Positions 14,117-21,617 of a stretch of DNA of 25,124 nt are shown here, piece by piece. The notes beneath the pieces are model-generated. The model saw nothing but the letters and a program-made list of their open reading frames with translations, had not been told where the DNA came from and did not search any database. The DNA is from Candidatus Bathyarchaeota archaeon. Its GTDB lineage: Archaea > Thermoproteota > Bathyarchaeia > 40CM-2-53-6. Position 1 is the stretch's first letter, and every line of letters begins with the position of its first letter. The DNA lies in NCBI GenBank assembly GCA_005888695.1, contig VBBH01000031.1, forward strand, positions 1 through 25,124, given 5' to 3'. The translations under genes were made by a program, and so were the position numbers.

Positions 14117-14920
14117 GTGAGACTGCCTTTTCTTAGCTCAGGAGGGTTTCACAGAGTTAGACAGAAGGGCCGAAAACATATTCCAACTTGGCTTGTCTCC
14201 TTCTCCGTCATATTCGGTTTATGGGAAATCGTCTCTCTCCTAGGGGTGATTCCCCCAGACAAACTCCCACCACTTCATGCTGTAGTCCTCACTTTTGTCC
14301 AGCTTGGAGGGACTCCCACATTCCTTACACGAGTCGGTCAGAGCTTTGTTAACGTCGCGTTCGGGATCGCATTATCTCTCGTCGTAGTACTGCCACTCGG
14401 TCTCCTGGTAGGCTTGAGAAGTCAGCTGGATCAGGCTCTGACTCCTGTGATCATGTTGGTCGGTGCTTTGCCCGATCTCGCAATCCTGACACTTCTCATT
14501 AGCGTCGTTGGCCCAGGCAATGTAGCCGCCATTGCAATATCGGCCTTTAGCGCCTTCTTCCCGATTTACTTCACAATTCGGCAGGGTGTCACTGAGATCC
14601 CTGCTGACTATTTCCACGTCGCATCGATATTCAAGGCAGGCAAACTCCAAACCTTCACCGACATAATAATGCCTTCAATATTCCCAAGCATGCTCACCGG
14701 ACTCCGACTATCCTTCGAATTCGCTTGGAACGTACTCCTCGCCGTAGAATTGATCGCTAGTGTCGCAGGCATTGGAAGCTTCATTAGTTCATCCTTGGGG
14801 GGTCAGCACTCTCTAACCTATGGTCTCGCAGCAATAATGACAGTCGGATTCGTCACTTTGTTGATGGACCGTGCCTTCTTCGGCCGACTCGAAAGACGAA
14901 TACAAAGATGGAGACCCTAG
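14117..14920 (+). CDS. ABC transporter permease, NitT/TauT/SsuC type
   Basis: A 267-aa inner-membrane permease with about six hydrophobic segments in the BPD_transp_1 fold. The EAA-like coupling loop is visible as EIPADYFHVASIFKAGK with DIIMPSIFPSMLTGLRLSFEFAWNVLLAVELI at about residues 157-207, the signature shared with nitrate, taurine, sulfonate and thiamine-precursor uptake systems. Start is GTG 14117, preceded by GGAGGTTG (14101-14108) at good spacing. An AT-rich CCTAATTAG near 14068 may be the TATA element. The ATPase follows after 6 bases. The substrate cannot be read from the permease, and no solute-binding protein is encoded in the window. Confidence 0.9.
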   Translation: MRLPFLSSGGFHRVRQKGRKHIPTWLVSFSVIFGLWEIVSLLGVIPPDKLPPLHAVVLTFVQLGGTPTFLTRVGQSFVNVAFGIALSLVVVLPLGLLVGLRSQLDQALTPVIMLVGALPDLAILTLLISVVGPGNVAAIAISAFSAFFPIYFTIRQGVTEIPADYFHVASIFKAGKLQTFTDIIMPSIFPSMLTGLRLSFEFAWNVLLAVELIASVAGIGSFISSSLGGQHSLTYGLAAIMTVGFVTLLMDRAFFGRLERRIQRWRP

Positions 14921-14926
14921 ACAGGG

Positions 14927-15745
14927 TTGCACGTCGAACTTTCCAACGTGTCTAAGGTCTATAGTGACCCGCCTCAATCCCTCACGGCCCTCGACAATAT
15001 CAGCTTCCATATAGACGAGGGCGAATTCCTATGCATCGTTGGACCGAGCGGCTGTGGTAAGTCTACGTTATTGCGAATGATCGCAGGACTCGACAAGCCG
15101 TCATCTGGCCAGGTCAAGTTCAGAGGCACTATCGTCAACCAGCCCCACCCGAAGATCAGCATGGTTTTTCAGACCTTTGCACTCTTTCCATGGCGAACCG
15201 TTGTCGAGAACGTCGAGTTCGGCTTAGAAGCACAAGGACGGTCAAGGAAGGACCGGGCAACTATTGCTGCCGATCTGATCGAAATGGTGGGGCTCAAAGG
15301 AAGCGAAAACCTCTACCCGAAACAGTTGTCGGGCGGTATGAAGCAGCGAGTCGGAATCGCCCGGGCCTTAGCCATAGATCCGGAGGTTGTACTGATGGAC
15401 GAGGCGTTTAGCGCGATTGACGAGTTTACCGCTGAAGCCTTGAGGGAAGAGGTTGCAGAGATCCACGCAAGCACCAAGAAGACGTTTCTACTCGTGACTC
15501 ACAATCTCCCCGAAGCAATCGAACTTGCCGATAGGATTCTAGTCCTCACAGCGAGACCCGCAAAGATCAAGAGCATAGTGGACATCGAGATTGACAGACC
15601 GCGCAACCCAACAGGGTCCGAGTTCGTTGGAATACATCGCGATATCTTCAGCCTCCTCCAAAGCGAGCTCGAAAACAGCATAATGCGCCGACGGTTAAGC
15701 CGGATCAAGGAGCTTCAGGGTTTGAAAGATATCGAAGAGAAGTGA
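14927..15745 (+). CDS. ABC transporter ATP-binding protein, NitT/TauT/SsuB type
   Basis: A 272-aa cytoplasmic ATPase that energises the adjacent permease. Walker A is GPSGCGKST (about 39-47), the Q-loop is SMVFQTF, the signature is LSGGMKQRVGIARAL, Walker B is VVLMDEAFSAID and the H-loop is LLVTHNLPEA. In the D-loop region the very common DEPFSALD is DEAFSAID, a Pro-to-Ala change after the catalytic Glu that leaves the catalytic residue intact. The C-terminal about 45 residues extend beyond the ATPase core and are rich in basic residues. It starts at TTG 14927 and its TGA overlaps the GTG start of the next gene (GTGA), which implies translational coupling of all three genes. Confidence 0.92.
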   Translation: MHVELSNVSKVYSDPPQSLTALDNISFHIDEGEFLCIVGPSGCGKSTLLRMIAGLDKPSSGQVKFRGTIVNQPHPKISMVFQTFALFPWRTVVENVEFGLEAQGRSRKDRATIAADLIEMVGLKGSENLYPKQLSGGMKQRVGIARALAIDPEVVLMDEAFSAIDEFTAEALREEVAEIHASTKKTFLLVTHNLPEAIELADRILVLTARPAKIKSIVDIEIDRPRNPTGSEFVGIHRDIFSLLQSELENSIMRRRLSRIKELQGLKDIEEK

Positions 15746-16332
15746 CCCAGAAGCACTTGAGACCGCTACCCGCCTTCATCGGGCTATTGATGTTGACATT
15801 GGGATTGGTCATGTACTCCTCCATTCCAAACATTCACAACACCCAGACAATTTCAGCAAGAGAGCTTTCAGGGCCAAAACAAGAGGTCGTTCCGGGCGGA
15901 GTGGTCCTGACGCGACCCCTCAACGTTACTTTAGATGTGGGCGGAAACCCAAGAATGGTAGTGAACGTGACTGTGAAGCCAACGTCTGGCGAAGGCTTGT
16001 CTCAATTGGATATTCGAATTTCAAACAAAGCGAATAAGAATTCATGCGTCAGCGCTGAACCGCCGTCGGATTGCTTGTACGAAAAAACGGTGTCCAACGC
16101 GTCTATAGAGGTCCCTCTGAACACTTCGGGCTCGTACTACTTCGTTCTCGACAACACACCCTCATCTCAGGAGAAGATAGTCTCATATGCTATATCGATC
16201 AAACTCGACATGACTGGCGAGTACGTGACACACGACGGGCCAGCAAACTGGTTTGGACTGAGCCTAGGGGCCATCGGCACTCTGGGTGTGGTCTACGGAT
16301 TGTCTCGCAAAACTATCGTTCCCTGGGAGTAG
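15742..16332 (+). CDS. Bitopic extracytoplasmic protein of the ABC operon (possibly GOLD-like)
   Basis: A 196-aa protein with an N-terminal helix (about 9-27), an extracytoplasmic beta-rich domain (about 35-165) and a C-terminal helix (about 170-187) ending in a short basic tail. The domain contains several N-x-S/T sites and the run NTSGSYYFVLDNT followed by KIVSYAISI, which recalls the p24/GOLD beta-sandwich found in some archaeal surface proteins (weak, by eye). Two cysteines (CVSAEPPSDC) could form a disulfide. The GTG start overlaps the ATPase stop. It occupies the place where a solute-binding protein would be expected, so it may be an accessory or receptor component; its sequence does not look like an NMT1/TauA binding protein. 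Its 3' end overlaps the M6 protease gene tail to tail by 69 bases. Confidence 0.72.
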   Translation: MTQKHLRPLPAFIGLLMLTLGLVMYSSIPNIHNTQTISARELSGPKQEVVPGGVVLTRPLNVTLDVGGNPRMVVNVTVKPTSGEGLSQLDIRISNKANKNSCVSAEPPSDCLYEKTVSNASIEVPLNTSGSYYFVLDNTPSSQEKIVSYAISIKLDMTGEYVTHDGPANWFGLSLGAIGTLGVVYGLSRKTIVPWE

Positions 16333-18108
16333 ACCCTCTTTGTCCAGGTCTCTTTGAGGAATCGGACGCGACGACCCTGTAGGCATTGTTATGACGCTCG
16401 GCACAGGAGAGATCACTTGTCCCTGCGACATCGCCAAATTAGCTTTGCCTCTTCTGCTTCTGTGACGATGAAGCAAAACCGCGGTCAGAATGACCCCGAA
16501 AATACCAAAGGCGACAAGGGCAGTAGGAATGGATGGCTCCACTGTCACACGGTAGATCGCGGTGAGAAAAGTATCTTTGACCACTGACACACCCCGTGGG
16601 TTTGTGGTTGCTCCGTCATCCCAGGAAGCGAACGCGTTGGCAAGACCTACCGTCACTGTCGCCGATCCTACTGTCAATGGGATTCGAGATTGAACATAGA
16701 TTGTATGAGGACCGTACCTCACTGGCATCCGAACTTGACCAGTGGAGTCGGACGTCTTGTTGACACCGTCAATTGAAACCAGGACTCCAGTAGATCCCGG
16801 ACTTGTATTGATCTGCAATAACAAGGCCGGTGCAGCAGTTCGGTCCACCGTAATTGAATACGCCGTTGGCGACGTACTGGTGATTATGACCTTCACGTAG
16901 TTAGGCTGATCTGCAAAGGTGTTCTCACTTGCACAGGGGCTGAAACAGGGACCGAAAGGTGCATCATCGAGCCCACCACCGGGATGAGCATCAATCAAGC
17001 GTATGCTTCCATGCCCCGCCGGAATACTTTCATTGACGTCATAGATCAGAACCCCTGCGTCCGGGTAAGTTGTGGGAAACGGCAGATAACGGTCATACGT
17101 ACCAAGTTTGGCCCTCATTTCAAGAAGATAGTATGTCATGGTGCCATCCTTGTTAAATGCAATCGGGATTTTCAGAGCCTGCACTCCTGATGTCGGCTGT
17201 TCTAGATTCTGTAAAGTAATATTCGCAGCCGTTCCCGACTGAACGGTGCATATTCCAGATGTTGTAGCGCTGCAACTTTGTCCACTAGCTAGCCATCCTA
17301 GTTGCATTTTCGACCATGAGGAATGAAGGGCGGGGTAGGTTCCTGGGCAGGGGGAGGTCCCTGGACATGGTAGTCCGTTGTTAGGGTTCCATTCTCCGAG
17401 AGCCATTATTTCCCAATACCCCAGAAAATTGTTCGTAGGATCGATTCGTCCCGTCACATCGTAAAGATCGGGAAGACCGAGGAGGTGACCTGATTCATGG
17501 GCATACACTCCCACCGGATCAGATTCTGATACGACCGAGGTTGAAATCTTGATCGAGGTTAGGGGGCCCGTGGAAAAAACGTAGCCTTGGATGGTGAATG
17601 AGTGAATATCGGAGGCAAGATGAGTCATGGCTTCGTCATTACCAGCGTGCACCAAGGTGGCAAATTTGAATTGGGATAAATCCACACCGCTGTTGAAAGC
17701 AGCACGTAGGCCATCGTCAACGAGCTGGTTGTCCGTTGAGGCCGTATCAGTCCCGTAGTAACTCATTGGGCTTGGTAAGGTGTACCAGCCAGGTCCCATC
17801 GGTGAGATGGAGGTTTGGAAGGACGTGGTTCCATAGGAGTCCTCATAGTAGTAATTGTTCATTGTTGCCAGCGTAGAAGCCACCTGGCTAGGTTTTGTTG
17901 TGTTTGACTGGTCACTGAATTTGACGAGGATGAAGATCGTCCTCTGAGGACCGTTCACCGCTGCAAGTGGTAAACCAATTGGCAGTTTTTTAGGCGCGAC
18001 TGAGCTTAATGGCACCAAGGACAGAATGGTCACACACACGAGTATAGCTGTGACAAGGGATGCCCTTGACACCCTGGAGAACACAGTCCATCGTCCTTCG
18101 AATCGCAC
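16264..18108 (-). CDS. Secreted, membrane-anchored M6-type metalloprotease
   Basis: A 614-aa protein: an N-terminal signal/anchor helix (about 15-36), a catalytic M6 (immune-inhibitor-A-like) domain (about 55-400) with the zinc site HESGHLLGLPDLYD at 204-217 (HExxHxxGxxD type), then a beta-rich region (about 420-520), a C-terminal helix (about 525-546) and a basic then polar cytoplasmic tail of about 68 residues. Cysteines in SCSATTSGIC and the CFSPCAS segment may form disulfides, as expected outside the cell. It probably degrades extracellular protein at the cell surface, consistent with a peptide-using heterotroph (inference). Start is GTG 18108; the frame is closed not far upstream. The last 22 codons overlap the end of the ABC accessory gene on the other strand, so the extreme C-terminus is less secure. 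Confidence 0.88.
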   Translation of the reverse strand: MRFEGRWTVFSRVSRASLVTAILVCVTILSLVPLSSVAPKKLPIGLPLAAVNGPQRTIFILVKFSDQSNTTKPSQVASTLATMNNYYYEDSYGTTSFQTSISPMGPGWYTLPSPMSYYGTDTASTDNQLVDDGLRAAFNSGVDLSQFKFATLVHAGNDEAMTHLASDIHSFTIQGYVFSTGPLTSIKISTSVVSESDPVGVYAHESGHLLGLPDLYDVTGRIDPTNNFLGYWEIMALGEWNPNNGLPCPGTSPCPGTYPALHSSWSKMQLGWLASGQSCSATTSGICTVQSGTAANITLQNLEQPTSGVQALKIPIAFNKDGTMTYYLLEMRAKLGTYDRYLPFPTTYPDAGVLIYDVNESIPAGHGSIRLIDAHPGGGLDDAPFGPCFSPCASENTFADQPNYVKVIITSTSPTAYSITVDRTAAPALLLQINTSPGSTGVLVSIDGVNKTSDSTGQVRMPVRYGPHTIYVQSRIPLTVGSATVTVGLANAFASWDDGATTNPRGVSVVKDTFLTAIYRVTVEPSIPTALVAFGIFGVILTAVLLHRHRSRRGKANLAMSQGQVISPVPSVITMPTGSSRPIPQRDLDKEGLLPGNDSFARQSVDHTQSADGP

Positions 18109-18160
18109 TGGACGAAAGATGTGGCCCGAAACGCAAAAGCAGACTGTAACTCAGTAGCAT

Positions 18161-18183
18161 CGAAACCGGTTGCGAAACCGTTG
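18161..18183. repeat. Tandem near-repeat CGAAACCG(G)TTG x2
   Basis: CGAAACCGGTTG (18161-18172) is followed directly by CGAAACCGTTG (18173-18183). The pair lies 53-75 bases upstream of the protease start in the shared divergent region, where a regulator could bind. Short and possibly fortuitous. Confidence 0.3.
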
Positions 18184-18272
18184 AAGTGACTAGCACCCTT
18201 TCCAGTGAAGAGTTCCAATATTGCGAAGGACAGGATTTCGCATGCATTTGACTGGATTCCATGAAAGCCTCC

Positions 18273-18290
18273 GGCTAATTTTAAATAGCC
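18273..18290 (+). promoter_or_regulatory. TATA box inside a palindrome, upstream of HMG-CoA synthase
   Basis: TTTTAAATA (18279-18287) is a good archaeal TATA box; transcription would start near 18310, about 40 bases before ATG 18352. GGCTA (18273-18277) and TAGCC (18286-18290) flank it as perfect inverted arms, giving an 18-bp near-palindrome centred on the box. A dimeric repressor bound here would exclude TBP. Being symmetric, it could also serve the divergent protease gene. Confidence 0.6.
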
Positions 18291-18351
18291 TTGGGACTCA
18301 CATTGGATTTTCTAAAGGTAGGACTACAGAGGTAAACTGGCGGTTTTCTAG

Positions 18352-19929
18352 ATGAGCCACGGAAGAGTGGGAATAGTAGGCTACGGAGTCTACATTCCAT
18401 GGGAAAGAATAGAAACGGCCAAGATCGTCCGAGAACGAGAAAGGAAACGTGGCCAAGAACTTGAGAAGGTGCTCGAAAAAGTTAGGAACGGTCTTCTGCT
18501 ACGCGAGAAGAGTCTCGCGGGACACACAGAGGACACAATCACGATCGCGACCGAAGCAGCTGAAAATGCAGTCCGTATGGCCGGCATTTCTCCTGACGAG
18601 ATCGGCAGCGTGACAGTCGGGTCCGAGTCGAAACCTTACGCCGTCGGAACTATAGCAAGACATGTAGCTTCATTCATTGGCGTCGGCGAGAACGTGTTCA
18701 TCGCCGATCTTGAAGGCGCATGCAACAGCGGAATGCAGGGCGTAGGCTTTGTGGATGCAGAAATTCGGAGCGGCAGAATAAAGTACGGCCTGGCGATAGG
18801 CGCCGACGTAGCGCAGGCCGAGAAAGGTGATCCCCTGGAATACTCAGCTGGCGCAGGAGCAGCTGCCCTCGTTTTGGGCAAGACCGATTTGGTTGCGACG
18901 ATAGAGGATATCGCGCCTTACTCAAGTCTGTTCATGGACTTTTGGAGACGGGACGAATCTCCATTCCCCAAGCATTTCGGCCGGACCACGGTTGAGGCGT
19001 ACATGTCGCACGTGATCGGAGCGATATCCAATTTGTTTCGCAAACATGACGAATTAACACTGAGAGATTTTGATGCGATAACATTCCACCAGCCGTCAGG
19101 CTATCTTCCTATGAAGACATGCAACGCGCTCACTCAAGACAAGATACCCTTCGTGGACGATCCGTCGCTTGCAGACCGGATGCGGCTCACTGAAGAAGAC
19201 ATTGACCGGAAGGTCAAACCATGGCTCACCGTTCTCCACACCGGTAACACCTACGCTGCCTCGACTATGGTGTCCTTGGCCAGCGTATTGGATAGCAGCG
19301 AGCCGGGCGATCGAGTGCTTGCCGTTTCTTACGGCTCTGGTGCATACTCTAATGCGACTTGGTTTGAGGTCCAAGAGGGAATAGAAGCGAAGAAGGGACG
19401 TGTCGTTGGAGTTGACGATTACATCAAGCGCAAGACAGAGATCAAGATCGATACTTACCAAGACCTGATCAAGGCCAGGCTTTCTAGGATTAAGAAGAGG
19501 ATCGAGATCCCGCGCATCATAGCCGATATAGAACCACTGTCTAACAATGGATTCAGCCTGAGCCTCTGTGGAGGCTGCAACAGAATATACTATCCAGCTA
19601 GAGAGAAATGCCTCGCCAGCGACTGTCCTGGACCCATGATCAAAAAACAGTTTCCACGTGTTGCCAAATTGAAGAGTTTTGCCAAGCTACCACTGAAGCA
19701 GAGATGGACATCGAACTATGAACTTCTCACGGAGAACAAGGTGTTGCTGGTCGATTGCAAACAAACGGAGCTAAGAAACGGCATGAAGCTTGAGGGAGTA
19801 ATCAGACGACTGGACTATGAAGGGAAGGACGGCCTGATTCTGTACGGTGTCGCATACCGTCCAATCTTCAGGGAAGCCTACGCGGTAATCGTAAAGCCCA
19901 AGCCAGTAGCTTTGGCCCAGTTTGCCTAG
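18352..19929 (+). CDS. HMG-CoA synthase fused to a C-terminal DUF35-type zinc-ribbon/OB module
   Basis: A 525-aa protein. Residues 1 to about 385 are an archaeal HMG-CoA synthase (acetoacetyl-CoA + acetyl-CoA to HMG-CoA, entry to mevalonate and isoprenoids) with Glu92 in GSESKPYAVG, the acyl-carrying Cys124 in EGACNSGMQ, His246 in TFHQPSGYLP and the substrate-loop HTGNTYAAS. Residues about 395-525 form a rubredoxin-like ribbon, CGGCNRIYYPAREKCLASDC (C406, C409, C420, C425), followed by a beta-rich OB-like part. Such DUF35 proteins act in archaea as separate subunits that channel acetoacetyl-CoA between thiolase and HMG-CoA synthase. Here the module is covalently attached and no thiolase is adjacent. 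Residues 27-48 are an unusually charged helix. HMG-CoA supply fits the lipid genes elsewhere in the window. Confidence 0.88.
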   Translation: MSHGRVGIVGYGVYIPWERIETAKIVRERERKRGQELEKVLEKVRNGLLLREKSLAGHTEDTITIATEAAENAVRMAGISPDEIGSVTVGSESKPYAVGTIARHVASFIGVGENVFIADLEGACNSGMQGVGFVDAEIRSGRIKYGLAIGADVAQAEKGDPLEYSAGAGAAALVLGKTDLVATIEDIAPYSSLFMDFWRRDESPFPKHFGRTTVEAYMSHVIGAISNLFRKHDELTLRDFDAITFHQPSGYLPMKTCNALTQDKIPFVDDPSLADRMRLTEEDIDRKVKPWLTVLHTGNTYAASTMVSLASVLDSSEPGDRVLAVSYGSGAYSNATWFEVQEGIEAKKGRVVGVDDYIKRKTEIKIDTYQDLIKARLSRIKKRIEIPRIIADIEPLSNNGFSLSLCGGCNRIYYPAREKCLASDCPGPMIKKQFPRVAKLKSFAKLPLKQRWTSNYELLTENKVLLVDCKQTELRNGMKLEGVIRRLDYEGKDGLILYGVAYRPIFREAYAVIVKPKPVALAQFA

Positions 19930-20028
19930 GACTTCCCGTCCCAATCCTTTCCCTCCATATTCTCAGGAAACCGGTTACTGTCAGGAATAAGATTTGAAAG
20001 TAGGCCCCTTCTCCCCAGAGACAAATCC

Positions 20029-21192
20029 ATGAGCCTCTTTCTGTCCAAAGATGAAGAAGCCTTCAAAACCAAGGCCCGAACCTTCGCCGAGGATCACGTA
20101 ATTCCCCAAGCGAATGAGGTTGAAGCAGGCAAGTATCCGCGCGAACTAATTCGAGACATGGGCCGAGAGAACCTACTAGGCGCGCCTTTTTCCAAGAGTG
20201 ACGGGGGCCAAGGACTAGGATGGGTTTCCGAAGTAATAGTGGCAGAGGAGATATCGGCCGCCAATGCAGCGACAGAGATGTCAAGAGCCGCCTCTACGAC
20301 TCTTTACGCTGCTCCCCTGGCCTATTTCGGGAACAATCAACAGAAGAAGGATTTCCTTAGACCTGTCCTAACGGGAGAGAGTATTGGAGCACTTGCCCTT
20401 ACTGAGCCTCTCGCAGGATCCGACGCTGCAGGAATAAGAACAACGGTGGCTCAGAGAGGGGATAGTTATGTCCTAAATGGCGAGAAGAGGTTCATAACAA
20501 ACGGCGGATTAGCGGACCAATACTTTCTGTTCGCTATTACTGACCGAAAGAAAGGGGGGCGAAGGGGAATGAGTGCCTTCTTAGTCCCCAGAGAATCCTC
20601 TGGCGTCAAGGTTGTCAAAGCTTACTCATTACTCGGAATGAGGGGCGCTAATGTCGCTCACATACGCTTTCGGAACGTCAAACTTCCTCCAGAGAACCTT
20701 GTCGGCCGAAAGAATCAGGGATTCGACATACTTCTCGACGAGCTCGATCGAGAGAGACCCGTGGTTTCTGCTGAAATGCTAGGAATAGCAAGGGCTGCCT
20801 ACGAAGCGGCTCTTGAGTATTCCAATAAGAGGGAACAATTTGGCCGGCCAATACGTGAATTCCAGGCTATCAGTTTCCGAATCGCCGACATGGCAGTCAA
20901 ATTGGAAGCATCTCGTTTGCTGATCCTGAACAGCGGGAGATTGTTGGATATGGGCCGGAGCATCCGAAAAGCGGGGGCTATCGCAAAGGTCTATGCAACA
21001 GAAGCTTCCTTTGAAGTGGCGAACAGTGCCCTTCAGGTCCACGGAGGAATCGGATACACCCGTGATACGCCAGTCGAGAGATATTTTAGAGATGCTCGGT
21101 TCATGATGATAGGTGGCGGGACAAGCGACATAATGAGGCACATAATACAGCGCGAGGCGTATCGCGACCTAGAGAGCCGCTCAAAGGCCTGA
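20029..21192 (+). CDS. Acyl-CoA dehydrogenase, isovaleryl/long-chain type by catalytic Glu position
   Basis: A 387-aa FAD enzyme introducing an alpha-beta double bond into an acyl-CoA. Recognisable segments are LALTEPLAGSDAAGI (122-136), YVLNGEKRFITNGGLAD (147-163), REQFGRPIREFQAISFRIAD and QVHGGIGYTRDTPVERYFRDAR. The base common in short/medium-chain enzymes, the Glu of IYEGTSE, is absent (here IGGGTSD). Instead Glu242 in LDRERPVV aligns with the LDLER glutamate of isovaleryl-CoA and long-chain dehydrogenases, so the enzyme should be active with branched or longer chains. ATG 20029 is a clear start. It follows the HMG-CoA synthase by about 100 bases on the same strand; a leucine-to-HMG-CoA or fatty-acid catabolic link is possible but unproven. 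Electron-transfer flavoprotein genes are not in the window. Confidence 0.93.
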   Translation: MSLFLSKDEEAFKTKARTFAEDHVIPQANEVEAGKYPRELIRDMGRENLLGAPFSKSDGGQGLGWVSEVIVAEEISAANAATEMSRAASTTLYAAPLAYFGNNQQKKDFLRPVLTGESIGALALTEPLAGSDAAGIRTTVAQRGDSYVLNGEKRFITNGGLADQYFLFAITDRKKGGRRGMSAFLVPRESSGVKVVKAYSLLGMRGANVAHIRFRNVKLPPENLVGRKNQGFDILLDELDRERPVVSAEMLGIARAAYEAALEYSNKREQFGRPIREFQAISFRIADMAVKLEASRLLILNSGRLLDMGRSIRKAGAIAKVYATEASFEVANSALQVHGGIGYTRDTPVERYFRDARFMMIGGGTSDIMRHIIQREAYRDLESRSKA

Positions 21193-21244
21193 AAGCAGGT
21201 TATGATCCGGTAACTCCGGACCCCTCATCTAGGGTTACACGACG

Positions 21245-21284
21245 CTTTAGCTCTCGCTCCACCCGAGGATCGATCGAGCTAAAG
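21245..21284 (+). promoter_or_regulatory. 9-bp perfect hairpin overlapping the Shine-Dalgarno of the 59-aa protein gene
   Basis: CTTTAGCTC (21245-21253) is exactly complementary to GAGCTAAAG (21276-21284), with a 22-nt loop that can itself partly pair. The 3' arm ends inside AAAGGA (21281-21286), the only plausible Shine-Dalgarno for ATG 21296. No T-run follows, so a terminator for the upstream dehydrogenase is less likely than translational control. Confidence 0.55.
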
Positions 21285-21295
21285 GAATTCTCGAC

Positions 21296-21475
21296 ATGTC
21301 AACGGCCGAGATCGAGAACTACCGATGGAAGTGTGAGAACTTTCTCAAGGGCTACTGTCCAGGCAAAGACTGCGACATCTGCGCAAAGATAACTAATAGA
21401 TTACTGTTGAAGGGATTAGTCAAGATCACCCATGCTGACGAGGTTTTGGCTCCTTCACAAACTGCGAAAGCCTAG
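21296..21475 (+). CDS. 59-aa Cys-rich protein with a CCCH-like zinc finger
   Basis: Start ATG 21296, preceded by AAAGGA at 9-base spacing; stop TAG at 21475. The N-terminal half contains KCENFLKGYCPGKDCDIC (residues 12-29), spacing C13-x7-C21-x4-C26-x2-C29. The run resembles CCCH RNA-binding fingers (C..NFL.G.C..G..C), shortened and with the last His replaced by Cys. The second half is a basic amphipathic helix (about 30-46) and a flexible tail. Four Cys imply one zinc ion; RNA binding is an inference from the resemblance. It is the last gene on the strand after the acyl-CoA dehydrogenase (103 bases downstream), but the hairpin over its ribosome site suggests separate control. I do not recognise a named family. 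Confidence 0.7.
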   Translation: MSTAEIENYRWKCENFLKGYCPGKDCDICAKITNRLLLKGLVKITHADEVLAPSQTAKA

Positions 21476-21510
21476 GGACAGTAGACGCGGTTCGTACTTC
21501 CTTAGGTAGG

Positions 21511-21516
21511 TTTATA
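21511..21516 (+). promoter_or_regulatory. TATA box (TTTATA) for a leaderless transcript
   Basis: TTTATA preceded by GGTAGG. Its centre lies about 26 bases before ATG 21540, exactly the distance at which archaeal transcription starts, so the transcript should begin at or next to that ATG. Confidence 0.6.
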
Positions 21517-21539
21517 GCGGCTACGGCACTATACTGCAT

Positions 21540-21617
21540 ATGAGAGAGAATTCTCCCCACGCTACCCTCCACAGGCGCATCAACAAAGATCAAGGAGGAC
21601 AACGCTGGCGATGGTAG
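21540..21617 (+). CDS. Leaderless 25-codon upstream ORF
   Basis: ATG 21540 to TAG 21615-21617 encodes a basic 25-aa peptide (contains HRRINKDQGGQRWRW). The ATG coincides with the transcription start predicted from the TATA box at 21511. The stop overlaps the ATG (21611) of the membrane zinc-ribbon gene in another frame, so ribosomes finishing it end on the next start. The uORF covers CCTCC (21566-21570), which can pair with the downstream GGAGG (21594-21598) Shine-Dalgarno. This is the layout of a coupling or attenuating leader peptide. It could also be fortuitous. Confidence 0.45.
   Translation: MRENSPHATLHRRINKDQGGQRWRW

Noticed and set aside
17990..18262. 90-codon minus-strand ORF upstream of the M6 protease
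   Set aside because: It overlaps the protease signal-peptide region in another frame, and the product looks random (Ser/Leu/Cys rich without motif).
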